A stretch of 64,000 bases of DNA from Deinococcus aestuarii (GTDB lineage Bacteria > Deinococcota > Deinococci > Deinococcales > Deinococcaceae), in assembly GCF_018863415.1 (NCBI RefSeq), contig NZ_JAHKSN010000005.1:124001-188000 (forward strand), read 5' to 3'. Below the pieces are notes generated by a model. The model worked only from the letters and a program-made list of their open reading frames with translations, was not told the origin of the DNA and ran no database searches. The position numbers and the translations under genes are program-made. Below are positions 35,566 to 44,362 of this stretch, piece by piece. How positions within the stretch are numbered: the stretch's first letter is position 1; each line of letters begins with the position of its first letter.

Positions 35566-35697
35566 ATGACAGGGGAAGAAATTATGGAGGCGTACAACCG
35601 CGTTTACGACGCACTCGACAGCGAAGACCCAGAAACAGCGGAATTTCGCAAGGAAGCAGCGCGACGCGCATTTGAGCGGGTGGAGTGGGCAAAATAA
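35566..35697 (+). CDS. small hypothetical protein
   Basis: A 43-residue ORF (TGEEIMEAYNRVYDALDSED... RKEAARRAFERVEWAK), probably helical and acidic/basic patterned. It sits in sequence with distinctly lower GC than its surroundings. Start could instead be ATG 35584, which has AGGGGAAG upstream. No family recognised; likely part of the imported segment beside VapBC. Confidence 0.45.
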   Translation: MTGEEIMEAYNRVYDALDSEDPETAEFRKEAARRAFERVEWAK

Positions 35698-36267
35698 TCA
35701 AAGCTGAACGCCTGCCAATTTTGTTCTAAACGGCTCATGGGTCATGCTGAACATGCGCCGAAAACCTTCCCTGATTTGCTCTCTTGACCAACCTGTTTCG
35801 GGAGCATTTGTATCGGTGATGAGGGGCCGCGTCAGGTCTTGACCCCGCACTATCAGCGTCTCCTGTGTAGCAAATTCAGCGGGGAGAGCAAGGGTGACTG
35901 TCCAGCCTACCCACTGCTGACGGACAACTTCCAGCAACTCTCGCACTATGTCGGGGAATTCCGGGTAAAGCTCAAGCTCTTCCGGTATTTCGTCAAATCT
36001 ACGGAAATCAGGCAACCATTCCCACGAGCCGAAAATCAGGTCTTTGGAATCTAGATTGATGAGGATGGCTCCTTCGGTCATGACTTCATCCCAAATGTCC
36101 ACTTGATGCAGGCGAGAACTCGCATTCTCAAGATGCTCTCGCGCCCAAGCCAGTGCGAAGTCAGGTCCACAGGCGACGAGAGCGGGAATGTCGTGAACAA
36201 AGCCTTTTGCGGTACGTCCATAGGTCTGCCCGCCTTCGTGAATGAGGATATTCCCCCGGTGGCCCAC
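35698..36267 (-). CDS. hypothetical protein, low-GC, between MoxR and the VapBC insert
   Basis: A 189-aa soluble protein (GHRGNILIHEGGQTYGRTAKG... WVGWTVTLALPAEFATQETL) with no recognised family. It has no signal peptide or TM. GTG 36267 is 3 nt after the moxR stop on the same strand, so it could be translated from the operon mRNA. GC and codon use are markedly lower than in moxR or DUF5682, which suggests recent acquisition. It might be an effector or immunity-like cargo gene, but nothing in the sequence proves that. Confidence 0.65.
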   Translation of the reverse strand: MGHRGNILIHEGGQTYGRTAKGFVHDIPALVACGPDFALAWAREHLENASSRLHQVDIWDEVMTEGAILINLDSKDLIFGSWEWLPDFRRFDEIPEELELYPEFPDIVRELLEVVRQQWVGWTVTLALPAEFATQETLIVRGQDLTRPLITDTNAPETGWSREQIREGFRRMFSMTHEPFRTKLAGVQL

Positions 36268-36270
36268 GCC

Positions 36271-37356
36271 TCAGCTCACCTCCCTACACGCCGCGTAAAA
36301 CTCCTTCCACCCGGTCCGCTTCTTGACTGCCGTTTCCAGGTACTCGTTCCACACGGCCTGGTCCTGCACCGGGTCTTTCACCACGGCCCCGATGACGCTG
36401 GCGGCCACGTCGCGGCTGCTCAGCCTGCCGTCGCCGAAGTGGGCGGCCAGGGTCAGCCCGTTCGTGACCACGCTGATCGCCTCGGCCACGCTGAGGCTGC
36501 CACTGGGCGTCTTGAGTTTCGTCTTGCCGTCCTCGGTGACGCCCGCGCGCAGCTCGCGGAAGACCGTCACCACGCGCCGAATCTCGTCAAGGGCGGGGGG
36601 CAGCTCAGGCAGGCCCAGGCTGCGGCCCAGCGACTCGACGCGGCGGGTCACGATCTGGAGTTCGTCCTCCAGGCTGTCGGGCACGGGCAGGACGACGGTG
36701 TTGAAGCGGCGCTTGAGGGCGCTCGACAGGTCGTTCACGCCCTTGTCGCGGTTGTTCGCCGTGGCGATCAGGTTGAAGCCGCGCACCGCCTGCACCTCCG
36801 TGTTCAGCTCGGGCACCGGGAGCGTCTTTTCCGAGAGGATGGTGATCAGGGTGTCCTGCACGTCGCTCTGCACGCGCGTCAGCTCCTCCAGGCGGGCGAT
36901 CTTGCCCTGACGCATGGCGTGCATGACGGGGCTCTCGACGAGCGCGGCCTCGCTGGGCCCCTCGGCCAGCAGCCGGGCGTAGTTCCAGCCGTAGCGGATG
37001 GCGTTCTCGTCGGTGCCCGCCGTCCCCTGCACGAGCAGGGTGCTGTCGCCCGAGACGGCGGCGGCGAGGTGTTCGCTCACCCAGCTCTTGGCCGTGCCCG
37101 GCACGCCGATCAGCAGAAGCGCCCGGTCGGTGGCGAGGGTCGCCACGGCAATTTCCATCAGCCGCGCCTCGCCCACGTACTTTGGCGTGATCTCGGTGCC
37201 GCCCGCCCGGCCCCCCATCAGGTAGGTCAGGACGGCGCGCGGGCTGAGGTTCCACCTCGGCGGGCGCGGATGGCGGTCGTGCTCGGCGAGGGCGGCGAGC
37301 TCAAAGGCATAGGCTTGCTCGGCGTGCTGGCGCAGGACTTCGGGGGTGCTGGTCAT
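36271..37356 (-). CDS. MoxR-family AAA+ ATPase
   Basis: The 361-aa ATPase has Walker A GVPGTAKS (residues 84-91), a MoxR-type insert VQGTAGTDENAIRYGWNYARLL, and the ARLEELTRVQSDVQDTLITILSEKTLPVPE helix/sensor region. Sensor 1 is FNLIATANNRDKGVNDLSSALKRRF with the arginine finger. MoxR ATPases remodel proteins with a VWA partner, encoded downstream as the last gene. It starts 18 nt after the DUF5691 stop with AGGAG upstream. Confidence 0.92.
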   Translation of the reverse strand: MTSTPEVLRQHAEQAYAFELAALAEHDRHPRPPRWNLSPRAVLTYLMGGRAGGTEITPKYVGEARLMEIAVATLATDRALLLIGVPGTAKSWVSEHLAAAVSGDSTLLVQGTAGTDENAIRYGWNYARLLAEGPSEAALVESPVMHAMRQGKIARLEELTRVQSDVQDTLITILSEKTLPVPELNTEVQAVRGFNLIATANNRDKGVNDLSSALKRRFNTVVLPVPDSLEDELQIVTRRVESLGRSLGLPELPPALDEIRRVVTVFRELRAGVTEDGKTKLKTPSGSLSVAEAISVVTNGLTLAAHFGDGRLSSRDVAASVIGAVVKDPVQDQAVWNEYLETAVKKRTGWKEFYAACREVS

Positions 37357-37374
37357 GGCGGGCTCCTTGGGGGG

Positions 37375-38829
37375 TTAGAGGGTCGAATGAGCGGCCAGGG
37401 CGTCACGCCACTCGCGGCGCAGCCGGAGGGTATCGGTCAGGTCGCGCCAGGTCTGCAACGCGGCGTGTTCCCTCCCGGCGTGCTCCTGACGCTGGCGCTC
37501 CTCCCAGTCGGCGGGGGTCTGCCAGGAGGGGAGCTTCTTGGGGTGCGGCGGCATCTCGAAAGGGAGGGGCGTGGGCGGGGGCACCGTCAGGTCGGGGGAG
37601 AGGCCACGGCGCAACAAGGACTCCAGTTCCCGGGTGTGCCAGGTCAGGCCCGCGCGCTGGAAGAGATCGAGCGTGCGCGCGGCCAGGGCCGTTTGCAGGG
37701 CTGCCGTTTCCGCCGAGAGGTCGGGCGACTCACCCAACGCCTGCACCGCCTCCAGCAGCTTTTCCGGGGACACCTTCGGCTGTCCGGCGAGGTCGCGCAG
37801 CCGGGCGCGGGCCATTCCCGGGTCGAGCGGTTTGGGGGCCGGAGGTGGCGGCGCCTGCAATTCGTTTGCCAGGGACCAGTGATGCGCCCGGGCGGCCTTT
37901 TCCAATTCGTCCCAACCGACCCTCAGCGTCTTCAGGATCAGGGGGGTGGGCAGCCCGCCCAACAGGCGGTGAAGGTCGCCGTCGTCGTACTGCCCGGCCC
38001 GCGGCTTCCCGAGGGCGGCGGGCAGGTCGAAGGCCCCGAAGGTGATCTTCTTTTTCAAGAGGCCGCTCACCTTCACCGCCTGGGGCAGCAGCGCCAGCAA
38101 CTCGTCCTGGAGGGGGCCGGGCAGGTGACCCAGAAGCTGCCGCGCCGTCTTCTGCACCTCGGGGGAGCGGTCGCGCGTCGCCGTCTCCAGCAGGAGGCGG
38201 TCCTCGGGGCGCAGGTCGCGGCGCACCAGGGCCAGCAGCACCTTGCGCCGGTCGGCGGGCTGGGCGGCCCACAGCTCTTGCAGGCTCTGCGCGGCCTGCG
38301 CCGGGTCGCTCCGCCGCTGTTCGGTCAGCGCCTCCAGCCGCGCGGCCCAGGCAGCGTCTTCCTCGTCCTGCCGCGCCCGCCCGTGCAGGGGATGGGCCTC
38401 CAGGGTGGCCCGTGCCCGCCCGTCCGCCAGCGTCCAGAGCGTGCGGGCGAGGTTGGTGCTCTGGTTGTACAGCGCCAGCACCTGCGCGGCGTTCAGGGTC
38501 CAGCCGCGCGCCGCCACGGTGTCCAGCGCCCCGGTGATCAGGGCCGGGTCGGTGCGGACCAGCGCGGGCAGCAGGGCCGCCAGGGCGGACGGCAGCGAAC
38601 GCTCGGGGGCGGGGAGAGGGGTGGGCGGCGGCGCGGCGGCACGTTGCAGAGGCGCTCCGGCGCGGGCGTGCAACCCCAGCAGGGCGGCGCGGCCCAGCAA
38701 GAGGGCTTCGGGCGTGTCGCCGGGCACGCTTGCCAGGGCCCCCGCCAACGGTCCGGCGGGGGTGGGCAGCTCGGCCCGGCTGGTGCCGCGCGTGGCGATC
38801 ACGGCCAGTTCGCGTAAGTCACGGCTCAC
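37375..38829 (-). CDS. DUF5691 family helical-repeat protein
   Basis: The 484-aa protein is mostly alpha helical with HEAT-like elements (DRSPEVQKTARQLLGHLPG and similar). It has LPPHPKKLPSWQTPADWEERQRQE near the end, features of DUF5691 proteins that accompany SWIM/MoxR/DUF5682 operons. Function unknown; a scaffold role is plausible. GTG 38829 overlaps the SWIM stop by 4 nt. No catalytic motif seen. Confidence 0.82.
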   Translation of the reverse strand: MSRDLRELAVIATRGTSRAELPTPAGPLAGALASVPGDTPEALLLGRAALLGLHARAGAPLQRAAAPPPTPLPAPERSLPSALAALLPALVRTDPALITGALDTVAARGWTLNAAQVLALYNQSTNLARTLWTLADGRARATLEAHPLHGRARQDEEDAAWAARLEALTEQRRSDPAQAAQSLQELWAAQPADRRKVLLALVRRDLRPEDRLLLETATRDRSPEVQKTARQLLGHLPGPLQDELLALLPQAVKVSGLLKKKITFGAFDLPAALGKPRAGQYDDGDLHRLLGGLPTPLILKTLRVGWDELEKAARAHHWSLANELQAPPPPAPKPLDPGMARARLRDLAGQPKVSPEKLLEAVQALGESPDLSAETAALQTALAARTLDLFQRAGLTWHTRELESLLRRGLSPDLTVPPPTPLPFEMPPHPKKLPSWQTPADWEERQRQEHAGREHAALQTWRDLTDTLRLRREWRDALAAHSTL

Positions 38830-40172
38830 GCGGGCACTCCGGTTTCGGCGGCTTCGGGCAGGGGCACCTCAACGGAGACAAATCCCACCGGCACGAAGCT
38901 CTGACCGTCCCACTCGCCGAAATACGTCTGCATCCGTGTCTCGGCCTGGGCGAGCATGGCCCAGAGGTCGGCCTCTCCCACCCGCGCGCTCAGCGGGACG
39001 GCGTGGCCCTCCGCGTCGCACAGCCCCGGCGGGTCGAGGTTCAGGTACGCCGGGCCGACGAACGCGCCGATGCGCTCCAGCCAGGGGTTCAGGGCCAGGG
39101 CCGCCGCGTAGCGCCGCTGCATCTCGGTCAGGGTGCCGCCGGGAAGAGGGAGGGGCTCACCCACTGGAGTGATCTCGCCCTGCACGAGGGCCCGCTGCGC
39201 GTAGGCCGAGGGCGCGTAGGCCACCGCCGCCGTGAAGGGCCGCCCCGTCACCAACGGCACGGGCAACGCCTGTCCCGTCGGCGCGAAGTCGAGCAGCAGG
39301 GCCAGCTCCTGCCCCTCCCCCAGCAGCCAGGTGCGGCGCACGGTCAGCTTGCCCTCCTCCTCCTGCACCGAGCCGAGGGCCTGCCACACCTGCGGCGCCG
39401 CCGGGGGCACGCTGGCCCGGTCAAGCGATGCGCCCAGCGCGGTCAGGAGGTCGGCGCGCTCGGGTTCACTCAAGGTCTCGCGCACCTGCCAGCCCTGCGT
39501 GAGCAGCCACAGCCGCCCCAGGTGAGCGGTGAGGGCCTCGCCGGTCTCGTCGTGCAGCCCCTCGGGAATCTGCCGGACCTGTCGCGCGGCGCCCGGAAGC
39601 TGCGCGTCTACCAGCCGCGCCGCCTGCCGGTCCCAGTCGCCGTACGGGCGGGCGCGAGCTGCCTGGAGCCCCTCGCGCACGAGGTCGCTCAGCCACAGCT
39701 TGAGGTCTTCGAGGCCCGCCGTCCTTTTGCGGTCGCGGGTCGCCTGGGCCCTGGCCTGAGCCTGGGCCTGCGCGGCGGGGTCGGCGGGCCTGTCACTGGG
39801 AGGCTGCGCGGCCTTTTCGGCCCGCCTGGCGCGGCCCTCCAGCCACTTGGCGAGGTCGGGGGGCGGGGGCTCGCCCTGCCACGTGCCCGCCTGCGCGGCG
39901 TGCAGCAGCAGCAGCCCCAGGGCGTGCTTGCAGGGAAACTTGCGGCTGGGACAGCTACACTTGCTGGCGAGTTCGGCGCTGCGGGCATCGACACCCACGA
40001 GGTAAGGGTGCGCGCCGCTGCCCTGGCACTCGCCTCACAGCACGTCGCCGTCTCGGGCCAGGGTGGGCCACTGCGCGGGGCGGGCGAGTTTCTGGGCCGC
40101 TTTGGCACTCCCGGTGTCGGGCGCGAGAGCCAACGCGGCGTCGGCAGTCAGGTGATCGAGGATGGGATCCAA
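38826..40172 (-). pseudogene. SWIM zinc-finger protein gene interrupted by an in-frame TGA
   Basis: From TTG 40172 (AAAGGAAG upstream) the frame reads DPILDHLTADAALALAPDTGSAKAAQKLA...RDGDVL, then TGA at 40037-40035. It continues in the same frame GECQGSGAHPYLVGVDARSAELASKCSCPSRKFPCKHALGLLLLH and onward to 38826. The SWIM motif CxCx(6)CxH is intact after the stop. Relatives have Trp before GECQGSG, so TGG to TGA is a single-base nonsense change. Restart at GTG 39998 would give a 390-aa product keeping the SWIM finger but losing about 58 N-terminal residues. First gene of the operon. Confidence 0.8.
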
Positions 40173-40190
40173 CGCGTAAACTTCCTTTCT

Positions 40191-40211
40191 AATTACGTTT
40201 GTAGCGTAATT
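40191..40211. promoter_or_regulatory. 21-bp operator-like palindrome in front of the SWIM operon
   Basis: AATTACG (40191-40197), 7 nt, CGTAATT (40205-40211): a perfect inverted repeat placed between the -10 box and the start codon of the leftward operon. It marks a transcriptional repressor site; no cognate regulator is evident. Confidence 0.55.
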
Positions 40212-40238
40212 GTAACAGACGGAATATTCGGTGCGCAA
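40209..40238 (-). promoter_or_regulatory. promoter of the SWIM/DUF5691/MoxR/DUF5682/VWA operon
   Basis: On the minus strand TTGCGC (40238-40233), an 18-nt spacer and TACAAT (40214-40209) form a strong promoter. The -10 box overlaps the end of the palindrome at 40191-40211. Confidence 0.6.
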
Positions 40239-40985
40239 CAGGGGTTGGCGTGGGCTCGGGGACGTCGGCGGAGCGTTGAGCGGGATGCGAGCCGGGTAGC
40301 GATGCTACACACACCGCGTAGACAGGAAGAGGAGGAGAGGCCAGACCAAACGGTAGCCAGGGAAATCTTAACCATTTCTCACAGCCGGAAGCAGGGCTGG
40401 GCAGGGCACGGTGGGCGTGGGTGCCCAGGGGCGGGCCGCGAGGAGATCAGGGCGACGACCTTGCTGGGCGCCCCACGCCGCCCACGTAAGGCTCGACCTG
40501 TTTGCCAAGGCGCGGCGACTCTTCTGTTCCCCTCCCCGACTCGGGGTGCGCCGGGGTCCTCTCCGTCTTCCAGGGCAGCGGGGTTCAGCACTCGAAGCAG
40601 GGCTCTATTCACTGCCATGCCCCAGCGAGGGCCACCAGGGCGACACCATCCGGCGTGGTCGGCATGACGAGCCCTTCCGTCCGGTCTTGTTCAGGGTCGG
40701 GGCCTCAGGGGTGCAGCGCGCCCACCTGCCAGGCCAAGCCCTTCAGGCTCGCCGGAGCCAGGTGCGCTCTCACCACCGTCGACCGGGCGCTCCCCCTCCC
40801 TGGCCCCGACAGACCAAGGCGGAGCTTGCCTCGCCGCCGCTGCGGCGTTACAGTTCGCGGGACGCGACAAGTTGAGCCCGTCCCCGGCGTTTCACCGTCC
40901 CAGCAGCGCCGCGGGGCCGGGCCTTCCGGCTTCAGGTTGCGCTCGCCCTCCGGTCCAGCCCTCCGCCAAGGCCCAGTCTCGATTC
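40239..40985. other. intergenic region without a recognisable gene
   Basis: About 750 nt between the divergent SWIM operon and the beta-helix lipoprotein gene. Open frames here are Arg/Pro-rich, have no family resemblance and lack ribosome binding sites. A possible weak promoter is in the lower-GC patch near 40350-40375. Confidence 0.4.
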
Positions 40986-40999
40986 CCGAAAGGATGTCC

Positions 41000-42976
41000 A
41001 TGCGACCACACCTTGAGGCCGACCCATCCTGCCCCGTCCCGACCCGTCCCGGCCGCGCCCGGGCCGCCACGCTGCTGGCCGGGTTGACCCTGGTCCTGAG
41101 TGCCTGCGGCCAGCAGGCCGCCGCGCCCGCGAACGGGCAGACGGACACGCTCGCGGCGGGTGTTCGGGGCAGCGACCTCGGCGCCAGCGTCACGATCTTC
41201 ACGCCGGACATGTCGGTCGAGGCCATCCGGGCGAAGTTCGATGCCATCACCCGGGCGCAGTTCGACAACGAGTTCGGCACCCGGCGCGACGCGGTTCTCT
41301 TCATGCCGGGCACCTACGGGACGCCGGAACAGCCGCTCAACGTGCAGGTGGGCTACTACACCGAGGTCGCGGGCCTGGGCGCCTCTCCGACGGACGTCAC
41401 GATCAACGGGACGATTGGCGTCTACAACCGCTGTCTGGAGGGCAACGGGACGGGCAACTGCATCGCCTTGACGAACTTCTGGCGCTCGATGTCCAACCTG
41501 ACGATTCAGGTCAAGGGAGGCCTGACCCAGGTTCTCGGCGAGACCGCGCCCCGCCCCGACTGGTGCACCGACACCGAATTCTGGGCGGTGTCACAGGCCG
41601 CCCCGCTGCGCCGCGTCAATGTCGTCGGGCCGATGTCCTTCATGGACTACTGCTCGGCCGGGCCGCAGTACGCCAGCGGCGGCTTCATGGCCGACTCGCA
41701 GCACAGCGGCGCCGCCGAACTCGTCAACGGTTCGCAGCAGCAGTTCTACGTGCGGGGCAGCCGCATCGTCAAGTGGTCGAACGCCGTGTGGAATGCGGTC
41801 TTCTCGGGCGTCGAGGGCGCACCGGCCGAGACGTTCCCCGCGCCGAACCCCTATACCGTGCTCGACCAGACGCCGGTCAGCCGCGAGAAGCCCTACCTCT
41901 TCGTGGACGCCCAGGGTCACCGGAACGTCCGGGTGCCGTCGGCGCAGCGGGGCAGTCGCGGCGTCACGTGGGCGAACGGCCTCACGCCGGGCCGCACCCT
42001 TCCCCTGACGGACTTCTTCGTCGTGAGGCCGACCGACTCGGCGCTCGCCATCAATCTGCAACTGGTGCGGGGCCGCCACCTGCTCTTCACGCCGGGCGTA
42101 TACGACATCAACCTGCCCCTGGTGGTGTGGCGTCCGGATACGGTGGTGCTGGGCCTGGGCTACGCGACCCTGACCGCGCACAACGGCGTCGTCCCGATGA
42201 TCGTCGCGGACACGGCCACGGGCTCGGTCGTCGCGGGCCTGACCTTCGACGCGGGCACCAAGACCTCACCCGCGCTCTTGCAGGTGGGCCTGCGGCGCGG
42301 GCGGGGGCTGGGCCTCGGGCGCAGTGATGCCGCCAACCCGATCACCCTGAGCGACGTGTTCTTCCGGGTCGGCGGTCCGCACATCGGCCGGGCGACCACC
42401 AGCCTGGAGGTCAACAGCGACGACGTGCTGCTCGACCACGCCTGGGTCTGGCGCGCCGACCACGGCCTGGAGGGCTTCACGCAGGGGGTGAACGGCGACA
42501 CCGACCGCTGGAACACCAACATCGGGCGCAACGGGGCCGTGATCAACGGCGACAACGTGACGGCAACCGGCCTGTTCGTCGAGCACTACCAGCAGCACAA
42601 CGTCGTCTGGAACGGCGAGAACGGCACGACCATTTTCTTCCAGAACGAGCTGCCCTACGACCCGCCCACCCAGGAGGCGTGGAACGCGGGCAACGGCGGC
42701 GCTACCCTCGGCTGGGCCGCCTACCGGGTGGCGGATCACGTCAGGACGCACCGTCTCTTCGGCGGCGGCGCCTACGTCTTCAACCAAAACAACCCGTCCA
42801 TCGTCACCACGAACGGCTTCGAGGTGCCCCGGACGCCCGGTGTACGGCTCCACCACGTCCTGACGGTCAACCTCAGCGCGGGCACCATCCAGCACGTCGT
42901 CAACGGGGTGGGCGATCAGGCGGACAACTCCAACACCGGCCAGCCGCGCTACGTGGTGGATTACCCGGCCCCCTGA
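41000..42976 (+). CDS. right-handed beta-helix lipoprotein (often annotated adenylyl cyclase / coagulation factor 5/8-like)
   Basis: The 658-aa protein has a lipoprotein signal with lipobox LSAC (C36). The body starts TIFTPDMSVEAIRAKFDAI and contains DAVLFMPGTYG, GYYTEVAGLG, TINGTIGVYNR and repeated short strands (LEVNSDDVLLDHAWVWRADHG, NNPSIVTTNGFEV) typical of pectate-lyase-like parallel beta helices. Relatives carry misleading labels; a carbohydrate-binding or -cleaving surface role is more likely than cyclase activity. ATG 41000 has AGGA 6 nt upstream; ATG 40994 is too close to it. Confidence 0.75.
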   Translation: MRPHLEADPSCPVPTRPGRARAATLLAGLTLVLSACGQQAAAPANGQTDTLAAGVRGSDLGASVTIFTPDMSVEAIRAKFDAITRAQFDNEFGTRRDAVLFMPGTYGTPEQPLNVQVGYYTEVAGLGASPTDVTINGTIGVYNRCLEGNGTGNCIALTNFWRSMSNLTIQVKGGLTQVLGETAPRPDWCTDTEFWAVSQAAPLRRVNVVGPMSFMDYCSAGPQYASGGFMADSQHSGAAELVNGSQQQFYVRGSRIVKWSNAVWNAVFSGVEGAPAETFPAPNPYTVLDQTPVSREKPYLFVDAQGHRNVRVPSAQRGSRGVTWANGLTPGRTLPLTDFFVVRPTDSALAINLQLVRGRHLLFTPGVYDINLPLVVWRPDTVVLGLGYATLTAHNGVVPMIVADTATGSVVAGLTFDAGTKTSPALLQVGLRRGRGLGLGRSDAANPITLSDVFFRVGGPHIGRATTSLEVNSDDVLLDHAWVWRADHGLEGFTQGVNGDTDRWNTNIGRNGAVINGDNVTATGLFVEHYQQHNVVWNGENGTTIFFQNELPYDPPTQEAWNAGNGGATLGWAAYRVADHVRTHRLFGGGAYVFNQNNPSIVTTNGFEVPRTPGVRLHHVLTVNLSAGTIQHVVNGVGDQADNSNTGQPRYVVDYPAP

Positions 42977-43342
42977 CGGGAGGCGGAGGAACGGGTGGGC
43001 TGGGGCGGACTTCTCACCCCAGCCCACCTGCGGCTGTGGTTTTGAGGCTGAATCACGCCGCTCTCGGCACCAGCCAGGACCACCCCACCTGGCCGCTCGC
43101 GCCCGCCGGTACCCAGCCCTTCGCCGACGGGCCTCGGCCTGGTGTTCCCCGAGTGGGGGCGCGGGACGCCGCGGTCACCCTGCGGATGGGCGCGGCCGTG
43201 AAGGTCGCTCCGGCGTTGGGTGAAGCGCAGGACGCCCCGCCGACGGCCGGATACGGTGAAACGAACCCGCGGGCGCTGGACCAGGACGGGTCCGGCAACC
43301 TCGCCGCGAAGAGGGAGAGCTCGCCCGCAACGGCACACAAGG
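42977..43342. other. intergenic region before the partition locus
   Basis: No credible gene; Pro/Arg/Ala-rich frames only. The region ends in the palindrome at 43343. Confidence 0.4.
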
Positions 43343-43362
43343 CGTTCTTACCGGTAAGAACG
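43343..43362. repeat. parS: 20-bp perfect palindrome, candidate parS centromere site
   Basis: CGTTCTTACC followed directly by GGTAAGAACG, a 10+0+10 perfect inverted repeat 107 nt beyond the parB stop. It has no loop and no U tract, so it is not a terminator. Size, symmetry and place match plasmid parS sites, although the sequence differs from the chromosomal TGTTTCACGTGAAACA consensus. Confidence 0.5.
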
Positions 43363-43468
43363 GACTCACAGCGGTGGCCCCATCAGTAGAGGGGCAGATC
43401 CCAAGTCGTCGGGTCCCCTTGGCTGGTGGACTTGAGGAACAGCCCTTCAGGTTGTCTGGTGACCGCTG

Positions 43469-44362
43469 TCAGTCCCGCTCTGACAGGGCGGAGCGCAGCG
43501 CCTCCGGCATCCGGGCCAACCAACGGTCCACGGCCTTCTTCGCTTCGGGGTCGAGGCTGGACATGAAGCGCCGACTCGCCAGCCGCCGGGCGACCTGGGT
43601 GGCGGGTGAGGTCTCCCCCACCGAATCACGTCGGCCCAGGCGCTCGATTTCGGCCCGGAGCGCCGTGCGCGTCGCGCCGCCCCGGGCGAGGGTGATCAGG
43701 CGGTCGTGGTGCTCCTCGGGGGCACGAACGATGACGCCGGCCAGCGTGAACGGGAGACCGCCGCGAACCGCCTCAAGGAGGGGCGGCGGCCAGTTCAGGA
43801 CCCGCAATTTGTTCTTGGCGAACGATGTCCAGGTCTCCCGCAACGGGGCGAAGAGCGCCGCGAGGGTCTGGGCCTCGGGGCCCGGCTCCTCCCGGAGCAG
43901 CCGCATCAACCGTGCGCGCGTCTCCTCGCGCGGCAGACCAAGTGCGAGCGCGGCCAGATCGAGTTTGGCGTCCACCTCGTCGATCAGGTTCAGGTCCTCG
44001 CGCTGCAAGTTCTCGATCAGGGCGACCACCCGGGCCTGGTCCTCGCTGAGGGCGCGGATCACCACCGGCACCTCGGTGAGACCGGCGAGTTGGGCCGCTC
44101 GCCAGCGTCTCTCCCCCGCCACGATCTCGTGCCCTCCTTCTGCCGGACGCACCAGCAGGGGTTGCAAGACGCCGTGTTCCCGCAGGCTCTCGGCCAGCTC
44201 CCGCAGCCCCTCTTCCCCGAAAACCCGCCGCGGCTGGCCTGGCCCGGGACGCAGGGCACTGACCGCGAGGGTCTGCTCGGTCGGCGGAATCTTCACGAGC
44301 TCGGCGGTCTGCCCGAGCAGCGCGTCCAGGCCCTCCCGGCGGGGCGGGCGCCTGCGGGTCAC
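43469..44362 (-). CDS. parB: ParB partition/centromere-binding protein
   Basis: The 297-aa protein has the ParB/Srx CTPase region ([27 protein letters not shown], then [18 protein letters not shown]) and [18 protein letters not shown] before the helix-turn-helix. A C-terminal dimerisation part follows. Box [10 protein letters not shown] is intact. ParB binds parS, spreads with CTP and stimulates ParA. It overlaps parA by 4 nt. The candidate site at 43343 lies just downstream. Confidence 0.92.
   Translation of the reverse strand: MTRRRPPRREGLDALLGQTAELVKIPPTEQTLAVSALRPGPGQPRRVFGEEGLRELAESLREHGVLQPLLVRPAEGGHEIVAGERRWRAAQLAGLTEVPVVIRALSEDQARVVALIENLQREDLNLIDEVDAKLDLAALALGLPREETRARLMRLLREEPGPEAQTLAALFAPLRETWTSFAKNKLRVLNWPPPLLEAVRGGLPFTLAGVIVRAPEEHHDRLITLARGGATRTALRAEIERLGRRDSVGETSPATQVARRLASRRFMSSLDPEAKKAVDRWLARMPEALRSALSERD

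Noticed and set aside
36103..38817. 904-codon plus-strand open frame across moxR and DUF5691
   Set aside because: Antisense shadow of two recognised genes; His/Gln/Arg-rich without domains.
41000..42976. Adenylyl cyclase function for the beta-helix lipoprotein
   Set aside because: No cyclase catalytic motif is visible and the protein is exported; the label known from relatives is probably a propagated annotation.
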